From: Pseudomaricurvus alkylphenolicus
Lineage (GTDB): Bacteria; Pseudomonadota; Gammaproteobacteria; Pseudomonadales; Cellvibrionaceae
Assembly (NCBI RefSeq): GCF_011683955.1
Contig: NZ_JAAQPI010000001.1
Coordinates: 868,001-932,000, forward strand
DNA: 64,000 nt
Direction of reading: 5' to 3'
The notes under the pieces were generated by a model, which was not told the origin of the DNA, did no database searches, and saw only the letters and a program-made list of their open reading frames with translations. Positions 8,802 to 18,830 of this stretch are shown piece by piece (position 1 is the stretch's first letter; each line of letters begins with the position of its first letter). The position numbers and the translations under genes are program-made.

Positions 8802-10109
8802 ATGCGACTGATTCGTCTCTTGAAAAACGATATTGCCAAAGAAGCCGGGGAGTGGGTTCAGGACGATCTGATTACCGAGTCTCAGGCTGAACGGATTTGT
8901 GAACGCTACGACGTGGATTACCACCAAGCTCAGAGTTATTCTCTCGGGTATAATGTTCTTATCGGCTTGGGCTATCTTTTCGTCGGTTTGGCACTGATTA
9001 CTCTGATCGGCCATAACTGGGACGACATCCCCCGCGCGGTACGCATGTGGGGATTGATCGGCCTGACCGCGTTGACGCAGGGCCTGGCCATTCGAAAACA
9101 CGCTTCAGGCGATCTTGCTGCGGCCAACGTTATTTTTTTGTTGGGTAATCTGTTTTACGGCGCCTCCATTATTCTGATAGCCCAGATCTATCATTTGGGC
9201 GAACACATGCCCGACGGTGTGTTCTGGTGGGCACTGGGTATCCTGCCCATCGGCATATTGATCAATAGCCCTTTGGTCACCTTACAAGCCGCTCTGCTGG
9301 CATTGCTTTGGTTCCTTCTGGAAGTGTCGATGGGTTTTTACCCCGCTCTGTTCCCCTTGTTTATTTTCGGCGCTTGTATTGTGCTTCTACGGGGTAAACA
9401 GAGCATTTTGCTGTTTCTGACGGTATGTGGAAGTGTCGGTTTGTGGTTTGAATATACACTGGCGCAATTCTGGCGCGACGGGCGCCATTTTGATTTTCAG
9501 GCTGAACATGTGGCGGTAAGTGTTGGGCTCTTTATTCTTGCCTACTGCTTCAGCCACTGGCTGGCATTAAAGCCGTCAGCCCGAGCCAAGGATTATGCCG
9601 CCGTGCTATCGATCTGGAGTCTTCGCTTTGGCCTGATCTTTATGTTGATCATGAGCTTTGATCACCCTTGGCGTGGTTTGCTAAAAGCTGACTGGAACCA
9701 GCAGCTGTCCATGCTAATCCTGGTTACTGCCCTCAGCACGGGTTCATTTCTGCTGGCTCGACGTGCCGGGCAATCCACTTCGACGATATTTATTTTACTT
9801 TTCTATCTGTTATCCCTGGTGGCAGTGTTGCTGTCTGGCAACACGGATCACGCCCACTATTTCCAGATCGTCTACAATTTGGTGTTGATCACGAGCGGGG
9901 TCGGGTTGATTCTTAAGGGCATTCAACGCGGTATATCGCATTATTTTTTTCTTGGAATTGTTACCATTCTGTTAACGGCCTTTATGCGCTACGTTGATCT
10001 TATCGGTGACTACATAGGCGGTGCCATGCTGTTTTTGGTATTCGCAGCCCTGCTACTGGGAGCCGCCAAATATTGGAAACGTATTCAATCCAGGGAGACT
10101 GTAGCATGA
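8802..10109 (+). CDS. DUF2157 multi-pass membrane protein
   Basis: The 435-residue protein begins with a soluble N-terminal region of about 50 residues (VQDDLITESQAERICERY) followed by the DUF2157 core, GLGYLFVGLALITLIGHNWDDIP, and about a dozen hydrophobic helices up to AKYWKRIQSRE. It is an inner-membrane protein of unknown biochemical role. Its stop codon overlaps the next start (ATGA), and the next gene is the GDYXXLXY-domain partner often found fused or adjacent to DUF2157. The two are therefore one translationally coupled unit. The start is ATG with AAGGA about 11 bases upstream. Confidence 0.85.
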   Translation: MRLIRLLKNDIAKEAGEWVQDDLITESQAERICERYDVDYHQAQSYSLGYNVLIGLGYLFVGLALITLIGHNWDDIPRAVRMWGLIGLTALTQGLAIRKHASGDLAAANVIFLLGNLFYGASIILIAQIYHLGEHMPDGVFWWALGILPIGILINSPLVTLQAALLALLWFLLEVSMGFYPALFPLFIFGACIVLLRGKQSILLFLTVCGSVGLWFEYTLAQFWRDGRHFDFQAEHVAVSVGLFILAYCFSHWLALKPSARAKDYAAVLSIWSLRFGLIFMLIMSFDHPWRGLLKADWNQQLSMLILVTALSTGSFLLARRAGQSTSTIFILLFYLLSLVAVLLSGNTDHAHYFQIVYNLVLITSGVGLILKGIQRGISHYFFLGIVTILLTAFMRYVDLIGDYIGGAMLFLVFAALLLGAAKYWKRIQSRETVA

Positions 10110-10627
10110 AGAGCAAGATAACACTCGGTCTGATTATCGCTGCACTCTGCCAGGTTCTTATTTTGAGTGGCATGTATGTTGTTGCCGCTATCCCTTTTTG
10201 GACCGGTACTGAGATCCATATAAGAACGATTCCCGTAGATCCCCGTTCGATGTTTCGGGGGAATTACGCGCTGCTGCGTTATGAGATATCCGAGATGGAT
10301 GCCGATCTGTTGCCAGATTCCAAAGACCTTCGTAATGGCGAAATCGTGTATGTGGCACTGAAGCCCGGAAAAGACAGTTATCATGACTTCTCTGATGTGT
10401 CACTGGAAAAACCAGACTCAGGAGTCTTCCTTCGGGGCCGTATTCAGAACCGGTACTACGAAGACAACGCCAGTTACTTCCGTATCAAATTCGGCATTGA
10501 AGCCTTTTTCGCCCCGAAAGATAAAGCTCTCTCGCTAGAGCGAAAGTTGCGCGAGGGCGGTACTGCCGTTGTGATGGTATCGTCCAGTGGCAGGGCGAGG
10601 TTAAAGCAGGTGATAAACGGCAGTTGA
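10106..10627 (+). CDS. GDYXXLXY-domain membrane-anchored protein
   Basis: The 173-residue product has one N-terminal membrane helix (ITLGLIIAALCQVLILSGMYV) followed by an extracytoplasmic domain with DPRSMFRGNYALLRYEI. This is the GDYXXLXY family motif, with the aspartate replaced by asparagine (GNY). YVALKP and FLRGRIQ follow as in relatives. Its ATG overlaps the TGA of the DUF2157 gene by four bases, so the two are coupled. The function of the pair is unknown; a cell-envelope role is suggested only by topology. Confidence 0.85.
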   Translation: MKSKITLGLIIAALCQVLILSGMYVVAAIPFWTGTEIHIRTIPVDPRSMFRGNYALLRYEISEMDADLLPDSKDLRNGEIVYVALKPGKDSYHDFSDVSLEKPDSGVFLRGRIQNRYYEDNASYFRIKFGIEAFFAPKDKALSLERKLREGGTAVVMVSSSGRARLKQVINGS

Positions 10628-10678
10628 CGGAGTATGCATCAGGCGGACTCTCCCTCCATTTGGAGCTTCATCCTTCCG

Positions 10679-13600
10679 CTACTCAGAGCCTGTTCCCATC
10701 GCTGCGCTGAAAGCGTCTACTTCGGTTGCCGATGATTGCTCCAACGGTTGCAGACTGATCATTTTCTCTTCGACCGTCTGTCCATGACGATGGAAACCGC
10801 CACTCAACACCCAATGGTTCTGATGACGCTTGACCTGCAGCCGCGCAAATCCATCCCCCGGGAAGAACTGGCTGACTACCTGACATTGACAACCGTCTGC
10901 AAACTCGAAAGTTTCATTGGCAGCGAACAGCTCGGCGCTGGAATTCACAAATTCGAAAGGCGCATAGAGGCCGGAGCTGTGTATCGAGTGGACGCGTTTG
11001 CGACGACCACTGTCGGGATCTTGAAGGTCGATTTGTACCAGGCTGGACATATGCTCATCACCGGAGAGAAACACCAAGGCGCCGCCATCGGTCTCCAGCA
11101 AGCGGCTCAGTAATCGCTGCAGCGTTTTGGGGTAGCCGTCCCAGGCATCACTATGAATGGCAGAGAGAGGTTCGTCGGCACTGCGTAACCTTCTCGGCAA
11201 CAGCATGGAGGCGGACACCACAAACCGGGGGCGATCATCGATTGTCGGTTGCGCAAGCCAATTTTCGAAAGCCTGCATTTGTGTTTCTGAGATCAAGGTA
11301 GCCGGTAGTGGTTCGCCCGCAGCTACACGACGGCCCTCTCGCTCTGTGCGAGTATCCAGCAGGAAGAAGTCGAAACCCTGGTGTTGAAAACTCCTCCACA
11401 GGGGCTCATCAAGCAGGGGGATTTGGTCCTGCGCGCATTGGTGTCGCTGGAACAGTTGGTAGGCTTCTTTACCGTGTTTGAACAGCTCTCGTCGTTCTTT
11501 GTACGTTTTACTGGTATTGCGGAGCTCCGACGACAGTTCAGCGAGATCCCAATCGTTTATAAATTCGTGGTCGTCGGGCATCATTACCGTGGGTACGCGA
11601 CGCAATACCGCACGCACCTCCGGTTGCGACAACCATGTGTGGTATGACTTGCTGAATCGCTGGTAGCGGTCGCTGGCATCAAATAGTCCGGCGCTGGCAT
11701 CGGTGTAAACCTGGTCGCCCATAAGCAACAGTAAATCTGGAGAGGCGTCGCTGCGATCGATATAGTCTGCCAGCTGCTGGTAGGAACGATAGGCGGGTTT
11801 GCGATCCAGCAGGCCCGCAGGATATTGGCAGGCGGCGGCGATTATCGTCAGTTGGGCCAAATCCTCCGTGTGTTGCGCAGGTTCGATGACAGCGGCCCGC
11901 AGTTCGTGAGCGGGACGATTGAGAAGACGGCCTAATTCGTCGTCAAAGTCGGTGCTTAATAACGTATTGTTGATGTAGTCCGCCAGGTTTTTAAGGTCAG
12001 GGTCGGTGGCGAGATCCGGTAGCTCCAATATATCCAGCAAGTTGCCCGGTCGGGTTTCCGGCAACACCAGTTCGCTGTCGATTTGAGAAAGATTGTCGAC
12101 GATTACCACCAAAATGCCGTCACCTTGTTGCAGCGTCGGGCGCATCGGCAATAGTGTTCGCCACCAGTTATCGCGCTGGTTTCGAATGGGTTGCACCACA
12201 ACAACGTCCTTTAGTGCCTGACCTTCGATGAGTGCAGGCTGCAATCCTTGGGAGCCGGTCGTTACGGGTACAAATACCGCTAATTCCGGGCGCAACATTT
12301 GGCTGTCCAAACCCAGGCTTACGGGTAACAAGGCGCCATCAGCGCCGGAGCTTAGTGGCCCGATGACCGGCCCGGAGCAAGGCAGTTGCAGATGCAGACC
12401 GGAGGTCTGTCGAAGGCCGCGGGTGGTTTCTGCATCCAAAAAGTCCGAAATCTTGCGAAAGTTCTCTTCGGATCCGCGACCAATCAACGAGTCCTGGTGA
12501 CCAAAGCCTTTGAATACAAGGGTCTGGTAGTCCCGTCCGGCAGCCTCCATAGTTTCCTGCATACGGCCGAGGGTAGCGATATCCGCCAGACCATTGTCAT
12601 CGCCATGCACGCTCAGGGTTGCGAAGCCCCAGTAGCGTTGCAGCCGCTCGTGAGTGACGTATTCGTTTTGGCCTTTGCGATTGGTGACGCGTTCGTTAAT
12701 CGCAAAGTCGATAACCTGCCCCAGTGTATCCATATTCAGGGGGCCAAACAGATCGTCGATGGCGGCGAGGCTATCGGGGTGCATATTGGCGAGCGTGAAG
12801 GTTCTACCGTAGAGACCGTCCATACGGTGGCGGGTGCCCGTGTAGGCGGTCTTCTTCCAGGGAGCGCCCGGGTTTTCCAGATCAAATTCACCGTCAGGGT
12901 ATGGCAACGCATTGAGCAGACGATCCAGCACCGTCTCCATCGGGTTGGGCGCATCGGAGCGGCGGAAGGCATAGTAGACGTAAGGCAACATCTGTTGCAG
13001 CTGTTTTAGGCCGTAGGCCCGAAAGATATTTTCCGGGCTGAATACCACACGGGGGCCCACCTGAGAAAGGACGGCCCGGCGGATTCTCTGCGGCAACGCC
13101 TGGCGCTCCCGATAATATCGGGCTCCGCTCTCAGGTGGTGCCAGCACTGCCATGCTGAACATGGCGGCGCCCATGCAATGGGCAATCAAATCGACTTGGC
13201 TTGCGCCCGTCTCCCGGCAGATATGCTCGATGGCAGCCGGAATATCCGCAAACGCCACATCCTCGAAGTGCCAGGGCAGCATGGCCGTAGGCATACCGCT
13301 GCTGGTGCGCAGATCCAATACCCACACATCGCGGCCTTGGCGCCAAAGATGCGCGGCCATTGAAGGCTTCAGCGATGGGTGAGTGTAGGTGTTGCCACTG
13401 GCACTGTAGCCGTGAATCAGTACTACTGGAGGATGGTCACTATGCTCGCGGGGGTAGCGGGTCAGGCGGACATTGACCGGCAGTGCCTGGGCCATACCGA
13501 GATCAAATTCACCCACACAGAGCTCTTCGATTCGGGGCTTGGGCAAACCCTTGATCGCACCGGGAAGCCGATGCGGGGCGCGGATTTTTTGGTCATCGGG

Positions 13601-16429
13601 TTTGCGGAAGCTCCACAAATGGATGTGGGCCAGAACCCGGAAGAAATAGGCACCGAACGCCCCCATATCGGCTAATGCCGTGACCTGGTCCTGTTGGCTG
13701 ACAATGCGCAGGAGCGGTTTGTTGTAGTGAGTGAGGAATCGAGAATCAAATCGCAGAAAAGCGGGCTCGCCGTTGGGTTGTTGGTCGTCCGGTTGCAGTG
13801 CCGGAAATTGCTTCAGCACCATATCTTCAAATTGCCGCAACGGATTGCCCGCGCGGGTGTAACGAATGTGTTTATTGCCCGCAACATCGACGCTTGCTGG
13901 ATTGCCGGCAAAACCACCCAGCTCCTTAGGCCAGCCGGATTCCGGGCGCTGCAGCTGCAGTCGATAATCAAACAGTCGCAGTTCACCGGCGTGCGAGGCC
14001 AACGCCAGGGTGTCGCGGACCTTGTCTTTGATCAGGCGCCACAATCCGCCGGCACCCCCACTCGGACCGCTGCGGGTCAGCAGCAAATTTCTGAGGCTTT
14101 CCTCCGCGGCCTGCCAGGTGTCTCGCACACCGCGATTGCGCAGCCAGGGCCAAAGGCTGCGCCTGACTCGTTGCCAAGGTCCGGAGGGTCCACGCCCCAT
14201 AATTTCCAGCTCACCGGTGACGGGTGCCACCAACAGTGCCTGCTCAGTAAATTCGTCGTCGCTGACCCCGGCGTGGTTGAGTTGCTCCCAAGTATCGAGC
14301 CGAAATATTCTCAGTTGGCTGATGGGCTCGTTGGCGTCATGGCGAGTATTGACGGTGAGTGTCCGCTCAGTGGTGCGTACCAGTTTGAGCAATTCTTTTG
14401 GCTGGAAGCGCAGGGTAATGTCCATAACGCATTGCAGGGATTCCCCGGTTGCATCGCGGAGGTTTACCTTGCCGGCGATACGCTCGGTGATTTCCACTTC
14501 TGTGGGTTGGGCTGAGACGGGTGCCGGTGCGTCGCTGTAGCTGGGGCGTCGAATGGGCGTTGCTAACCTTGTCGTATTATCCTCAGCGGGTTTAAAGTGC
14601 CAGTCTTGTTTGAGTTGCTCCACGGCTCTCAGGGCGCAGGCCGCAATCGTCAGTGCCGGATTGGCGCCCAGCGCCGAAGGGATCATGGCGCCGTCCAGCA
14701 CCACCAGCCCATCGTGCAACGATGTTGACTTACTGTTATCCGCAGCGTCGAACACCTGGCCCAGATCGTCCACCACCCCGCTCTCTATATCGTCACCCAT
14801 AGCGCACCCACCCAAGGGGTGTACCGTTAATTGAGGGCCTTTGGCATTACCCACCAGGGAGGCCATCGATTCTGGCAGCGGCTGCCAGAGCGGGTTGCCC
14901 ATGGCTCGGCCACCCGTGTCTTTGAGCAGCGTTTCCAGTGTTTTGACCTGATCGGTAAACAGGGAATTGTAGGGCAGGTCCGGCCAGTGCACACGGATGG
15001 CGCCATCGCCGACGTCCAGATCCTGTGGGTCGCCAATCAGTTCGAAGGCGCCCGCTGCGCCGTCGTCGCCCATCAGGGCATAGATGGCGGTTTTGTCGAT
15101 GGCATCGTCGTTAACGCTAAAGGGATCTTCTTGGGGCTGACCCGCCTCGTGGCGACTGCGGTCTCGCTCCAATAGCTGCGCGAGGCTGTCTGCAGTGGTG
15201 GCCAATTCTTCGTAGAAACGGCGCAGTGCGCCGGGTACTGCCATTTCTTCCATCAGCAGTGGCCGTTTGAACTCAGAATTTTCTCGCAGGTCAAGCACGG
15301 AGGTAATGGTTGGGCCGATATGGCGTTCGGTTGTGGACTTGCTTTCATCGGCGATCGCACGGACTTTGTGATTGTGACCAAATCCGGTGGCCAGCATGTC
15401 GCCATTAGACGAAAAACGTTGGCCCAACTGACGAGAGAACTGTAGGTCGTCGCTGCGTGAGCGCAGCAGGATTTCAGTGGAACCGTAACTGCCGGCGGCG
15501 AGAATGACTTTCTTTGCTTTGAGCGCCAGTGGATTGCCCTGGCGTTGACGCAGTTTATGGCGGGTGTGGACGACTGATAGCGACCAGCGGTCATTCTCCG
15601 CTTTGGATACCCGCAATACCGTCGCTCCGGTGTACAGCTCAACCCCTTGTTGGTACGCACGTACCAATAGATTGGTGTCGAGCGAGTTTTTGGCATTGTG
15701 GTTACAGCCAGTGGCGCAATCGCCACAGAGCTTACAGGCATTAAGGTAGACGCCGTCCTGGTTGGCACCGTCTTCCATGGCGACAGTAATGGATGCGGGA
15801 TCAAAACGTCTTTTGTCGCTGGCCAGCAGCTGCATATGCTGGAATTTCTGCAGTGCTTTGTTTTTGTGCTCGGTGTGACGTGCGATTGTATTTAAACCTT
15901 TGTCATCGGCGGCCCCAAGCAGAGTAAGCGCACGCTTATAGTATCCGCTCAGGGGCGTCTGCGAGGAATCGGGTTGGTCTGGAGCGCGAAGAGATTGCGG
16001 CCAGCGATGATCAAACACACTGGGGCTGGCTTCGATCATGACCCCGGCGTTAATCAGCGAGCCTCCACCCAGGCCATTGCCAAGGACGGAATTGAGATGA
16101 GGCCCCAAACGCAGATCAAACAGACCGTCGCGGTTACCTGCCGGCGATGGGTTGTTGGAGGTATTGAAGCGAACGTGCTGCGGCAGCTCCGACATTCGGG
16201 AGGGAAACATGCCCTGAAGGTATTCATTGCCGCGCTCAAGTACGCAGATTTTGAGAGAACCACCATCCGGGCCCGCCAGACCTGCCAGCTGACTGGCGGC
16301 AATGGCGCCGCCGTAGCCGCTGCCGACGATAACTACGTCATATTCAATCGCGTCGCCTTGGTTAAGCAGACATTCAAATCCGCGGGAGATCCAGGATTGC
16401 TGGCGGGGTTGCTGGGTATCGGTGGTCAT
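10679..16429 (-). CDS. Giant fusion: GMC (cholesterol-oxidase-like) oxidoreductase + alpha/beta hydrolase + PhoD-like phosphatase
   Basis: This 1916-residue protein joins three enzymes. Residues ~28-615 are a GMC flavoprotein: VVIVGSGYGG at 33-41 binds FAD, GNGLGGGSLINAG is the GMC signature, CKLCGDCATGC near 233 is a four-cysteine cluster seen in cholesterol-oxidase-like relatives, and VHPLGGCAMG with ALGANPALT closes the domain. Residues ~985-1340 are an alpha/beta hydrolase with VVLIHGYSASG near 1003 and the nucleophile elbow AHCMGA near 1082. Residues ~1520-1900 are a PhoD-like metallophosphatase with LLLMGDQVYTD, MPDDHEFINDWD near 1615 and GDEHMSS near 1788. No signal peptide is evident. 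ATG 16429 has AGGGA 8 bases upstream; the open frame runs to 16570 without a better start. Likely sterol or lipid chemistry, by inference. Confidence 0.9.
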   Translation of the reverse strand: MTTDTQQPRQQSWISRGFECLLNQGDAIEYDVVIVGSGYGGAIAASQLAGLAGPDGGSLKICVLERGNEYLQGMFPSRMSELPQHVRFNTSNNPSPAGNRDGLFDLRLGPHLNSVLGNGLGGGSLINAGVMIEASPSVFDHRWPQSLRAPDQPDSSQTPLSGYYKRALTLLGAADDKGLNTIARHTEHKNKALQKFQHMQLLASDKRRFDPASITVAMEDGANQDGVYLNACKLCGDCATGCNHNAKNSLDTNLLVRAYQQGVELYTGATVLRVSKAENDRWSLSVVHTRHKLRQRQGNPLALKAKKVILAAGSYGSTEILLRSRSDDLQFSRQLGQRFSSNGDMLATGFGHNHKVRAIADESKSTTERHIGPTITSVLDLRENSEFKRPLLMEEMAVPGALRRFYEELATTADSLAQLLERDRSRHEAGQPQEDPFSVNDDAIDKTAIYALMGDDGAAGAFELIGDPQDLDVGDGAIRVHWPDLPYNSLFTDQVKTLETLLKDTGGRAMGNPLWQPLPESMASLVGNAKGPQLTVHPLGGCAMGDDIESGVVDDLGQVFDAADNSKSTSLHDGLVVLDGAMIPSALGANPALTIAACALRAVEQLKQDWHFKPAEDNTTRLATPIRRPSYSDAPAPVSAQPTEVEITERIAGKVNLRDATGESLQCVMDITLRFQPKELLKLVRTTERTLTVNTRHDANEPISQLRIFRLDTWEQLNHAGVSDDEFTEQALLVAPVTGELEIMGRGPSGPWQRVRRSLWPWLRNRGVRDTWQAAEESLRNLLLTRSGPSGGAGGLWRLIKDKVRDTLALASHAGELRLFDYRLQLQRPESGWPKELGGFAGNPASVDVAGNKHIRYTRAGNPLRQFEDMVLKQFPALQPDDQQPNGEPAFLRFDSRFLTHYNKPLLRIVSQQDQVTALADMGAFGAYFFRVLAHIHLWSFRKPDDQKIRAPHRLPGAIKGLPKPRIEELCVGEFDLGMAQALPVNVRLTRYPREHSDHPPVVLIHGYSASGNTYTHPSLKPSMAAHLWRQGRDVWVLDLRTSSGMPTAMLPWHFEDVAFADIPAAIEHICRETGASQVDLIAHCMGAAMFSMAVLAPPESGARYYRERQALPQRIRRAVLSQVGPRVVFSPENIFRAYGLKQLQQMLPYVYYAFRRSDAPNPMETVLDRLLNALPYPDGEFDLENPGAPWKKTAYTGTRHRMDGLYGRTFTLANMHPDSLAAIDDLFGPLNMDTLGQVIDFAINERVTNRKGQNEYVTHERLQRYWGFATLSVHGDDNGLADIATLGRMQETMEAAGRDYQTLVFKGFGHQDSLIGRGSEENFRKISDFLDAETTRGLRQTSGLHLQLPCSGPVIGPLSSGADGALLPVSLGLDSQMLRPELAVFVPVTTGSQGLQPALIEGQALKDVVVVQPIRNQRDNWWRTLLPMRPTLQQGDGILVVIVDNLSQIDSELVLPETRPGNLLDILELPDLATDPDLKNLADYINNTLLSTDFDDELGRLLNRPAHELRAAVIEPAQHTEDLAQLTIIAAACQYPAGLLDRKPAYRSYQQLADYIDRSDASPDLLLLMGDQVYTDASAGLFDASDRYQRFSKSYHTWLSQPEVRAVLRRVPTVMMPDDHEFINDWDLAELSSELRNTSKTYKERRELFKHGKEAYQLFQRHQCAQDQIPLLDEPLWRSFQHQGFDFFLLDTRTEREGRRVAAGEPLPATLISETQMQAFENWLAQPTIDDRPRFVVSASMLLPRRLRSADEPLSAIHSDAWDGYPKTLQRLLSRLLETDGGALVFLSGDEHMSSLVQIDLQDPDSGRRKRVHSIHSSGLYAPFEFVNSSAELFAANETFEFADGCQCQVVSQFFPGDGFARLQVKRHQNHWVLSGGFHRHGQTVEEKMISLQPLEQSSATEVDAFSAAMGTGSE

Positions 16430-16621
16430 GAGCGTCGTCCCTGTTGATCCGTCCCCCTGTCCTGCCCGGGGGTGAGCACGATTGGTTGGCAGTGAATGAA
16501 AGTATAGTGCCTGCAACGAGAATTGTTGCGCCAAGTGAAAATAGCAATTGCAGCCCACCAAAACGGGCAAATTCCTGTAGGATGACGGTCAGCAGAGCAA
16601 TTTGATATAAGGGAATTAACC

Positions 16622-17581
16622 ATGGCCGATTACGATGTATTCAACGGCGACGCAGACGGTATCTGTGCTTTACTCCAGTTACGCAATAGCGAGCCCAGAT
16701 CCGCTCAGTTGATTACCGGGGTAAAACGGGATATATCGCTGCTTAAGCGAGTTGACGCTGGCAGCGGAGACCGGATCACGGTGCTCGATATCTCCATGGA
16801 TAAGAACACATCGGAGCTGGTCAAGCTGCTGGATAAGGGGGCCTCCGTCTTTTATGTGGATCATCACTTTCCCGGAGATATCCCGGACAGTGAGTTTCTT
16901 GACAGCGTGATCAACGAGGCTCCCGATACCTGTACCAGTATTCTGGTGAATAAACACCTTAAAGGTCAGTTTGTTCAATGGGCCATTGTGGGTGCCTTTG
17001 GCGATAATCTGAACAAAAGCGCGCGGGCACTGGCAGACAGCATTTCTCTTGAAGAAACTGAGGTGTCTCTGCTTGAGAATCTGGGTATCTACATCAACTA
17101 CAACGGCTACGGTTCAGACCTGGAGGATCTGCACTTTAGACCGGATGATCTATTCAACAAATTACGACCCTATGCCAATCCAATGGACTTTATCCGCGAT
17201 GGCAATGAGCATTTCAGTCAACTGGAAAATGGCTATCAGGCGGATATGGCGGCAGCAGAACAGAGTAAACCTGAGGCGAGTACAGACAACAGCGCCGTCT
17301 ATATCTTACCCAACGAAAAATGGGCGCGACGGGTCAGTGGTGTATTCAGCAATGACCTGGCGAACCGCCACCCTGACCGGGCACACGCTGTGCTGACTGA
17401 AAAAGCCAATGGCAACTACCTGGTCAGCGTCAGAGCCCCCCTGAGCAACAAGACCGGCGCCGTTGATCTGTGCCGGCAGTTTGCCACCGGTGGTGGTCGC
17501 GCAGCGGCAGCGGGCATCAACGACCTGCCCTCTGATCAACTGGGGGCGTTTATCAGGCAGTTGGAGACTCAGTACACCTAA
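16622..17581 (+). CDS. DHH-family phosphoesterase
   Basis: The 319-residue protein carries the DHH phosphoesterase motifs: DVFNGDADGICAL at residues 5-17, TVLDISMDKN, then YVDHHFPGD with the DHH triad at 80-82, all metal ligands. A C-terminal DHHA1 domain ends with FATGGGRAAAAGIN near residue 290, the GGGH-like substrate loop with R in place of H. Relatives include RecJ exonuclease and nano-RNA or cyclic-dinucleotide phosphodiesterases; this short form is not a full RecJ. The start ATG follows AAGGGAA. It diverges from the giant fusion gene across 192 bp. The substrate is unknown. Confidence 0.85.
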   Translation: MADYDVFNGDADGICALLQLRNSEPRSAQLITGVKRDISLLKRVDAGSGDRITVLDISMDKNTSELVKLLDKGASVFYVDHHFPGDIPDSEFLDSVINEAPDTCTSILVNKHLKGQFVQWAIVGAFGDNLNKSARALADSISLEETEVSLLENLGIYINYNGYGSDLEDLHFRPDDLFNKLRPYANPMDFIRDGNEHFSQLENGYQADMAAAEQSKPEASTDNSAVYILPNEKWARRVSGVFSNDLANRHPDRAHAVLTEKANGNYLVSVRAPLSNKTGAVDLCRQFATGGGRAAAAGINDLPSDQLGAFIRQLETQYT

Positions 17582-17701
17582 ACTTCCGTGTTCCCGGCAG
17601 CATCGGTTGGTCATGTGTGTCACACCCCGCCGTTCTCGGTCGTCTTAACGTGGAGCCCTACAAGATCTGGGGCTTTATCTGAATCCTTTGGAGACGACTT
17701 G

Positions 17702-18214
17702 ATGACTGAACGCAATATTCGACAGGAAATCGATGATTTCGAGAGCCACTACGGTTATGACACCACCTTTATGCGAGAGCTGCTGGAGACTTCACCGGGG
17801 GGCTACCAGAAGTTCGATGCTTTCTTGCCGATGGCTCACCATAACGAGAAACTGAACGCAGAAGACTTTTGGGTAACCAAACTGGCCGCCATGAGGGTGG
17901 CGGACTGTGGGGCCTGTCTGGCTCTGAACGTGAGGATGGCCAGGGAGGCCGGCGTTTCAAAGGAGCTAATCGCCGCGGCGGCGAATGGTGGAAGCCGCTT
18001 GGAGGCCTGCTCGAAGGACCTCTATGAGTTCGCCGCCGCTACGGCCTCAAATGAAGTTATTGATAGTGCACTGATGAAACGGATCGAGAGTCGGTATGAT
18101 AAAGGCGCATTGTTGGAGATCGGGATCAGTGTGGCCTCTGCGGTGGTGTTTCCTACCATTAAGCGGGCGCTGGGATACACTCAGCATTGTCAGCTGATTG
18201 AGGATATTACCTGA
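17702..18214 (+). CDS. Carboxymuconolactone decarboxylase / AhpD-like protein
   Basis: The 170-residue product resembles the CMD/AhpD helical family: FDAFLPMAHHNEKLNAEDFWVTKLAAMRVADCGACLALN places a C-x-x-C pair (DCGACL, near residue 70) where AhpD-like enzymes keep their redox cysteines. Members act as peroxidases or decarboxylases. ATG 17702 has GGAG 8 bases upstream; a longer frame from 17588 has no ribosome site. The tail overlaps the convergent C39 peptidase gene by 8 bp. Confidence 0.75.
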   Translation: MTERNIRQEIDDFESHYGYDTTFMRELLETSPGGYQKFDAFLPMAHHNEKLNAEDFWVTKLAAMRVADCGACLALNVRMAREAGVSKELIAAAANGGSRLEACSKDLYEFAAATASNEVIDSALMKRIESRYDKGALLEIGISVASAVVFPTIKRALGYTQHCQLIEDIT

Positions 18215-18830
18215 AATTAGCACGAACAAATTCTCTCGCCATACCCAGTGTATCCGGGGGTGGTGAGAGGAATACCGGGTTTTCTGGCCGATGGTCTTGG
18301 TCCGGCAGGACCAACAGCAGTTTTCCCTTGGAATCGTTTGAAACCCACATGGACTGAAATCGGTGCCGGGTCAATACAATGTTTCCCCAGGAAGGGTCCG
18401 ATAACCACACCCGATTGGCGTTTTGGTCTATGCCCCGTATGACGGAGAAGTGACCTTGCCCTTGGTGCTCCATATGAACAATGGCTGGCATCTTGAGTTT
18501 GCTGAGTTGTACAAAGTCAGTTTGCACGCCAACCGAACGAAAACCGAAGTGTTGGATGGCGATTGACAGTTCGGTAAAGGAAGCGGCAAGGTCATTGTTG
18601 AGATCCGGTATGAGATTCAGGACCGTGCTTTCATTCACGTCCAGGCCGTAGTGGTATTTTAGCAATGAAGCCAGGCTGGCCGCTCCGCAAGAGTAGTCTT
18701 TTTGTTGTTTTTCGATCTGATAGTCTCGCTGGGATTTCCAGTCATTGCGGTCAGGAAGGCCTGGCGGCGTCGCAAGGACGGATTGTGCCAAGATCAGAGA
18801 GATCAAGCTTGGGGGGAATTTGATTTTCAT
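18207..18830 (-). CDS. C39-family papain-like peptidase, exported (FapD-like)
   Basis: The 207-residue protein has a signal peptide (MKIKFPPSLISLILAQSVLA) and a complete C39 catalytic set: KDYSCGAASLASLL with Cys48, GQGHFSVIRG with His127, and LSDPSWGN with Asp145. It lacks the ABC-transporter parts of bacteriocin exporters. A stand-alone exported C39 peptidase is typical of Pseudomonas fap amyloid operons (FapD). Its ATG overlaps the TGA of the upstream 88-residue membrane protein, so the two are coupled, and it is the last gene of a four-gene minus-strand cluster with an exported Gly-rich protein and an outer-membrane barrel. Likely role: processing of, or support for, the exported partner; this is inference. 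Confidence 0.85.
   Translation of the reverse strand: MKIKFPPSLISLILAQSVLATPPGLPDRNDWKSQRDYQIEKQQKDYSCGAASLASLLKYHYGLDVNESTVLNLIPDLNNDLAASFTELSIAIQHFGFRSVGVQTDFVQLSKLKMPAIVHMEHQGQGHFSVIRGIDQNANRVWLSDPSWGNIVLTRHRFQSMWVSNDSKGKLLLVLPDQDHRPENPVFLSPPPDTLGMAREFVRANFR

Noticed and set aside
16430-16570. N-terminal extension of the giant fusion protein
   Set aside because: The extra 47 residues contain no domain and no better ribosome site; ATG 16429 has AGGGA upstream and leads into the FAD domain.
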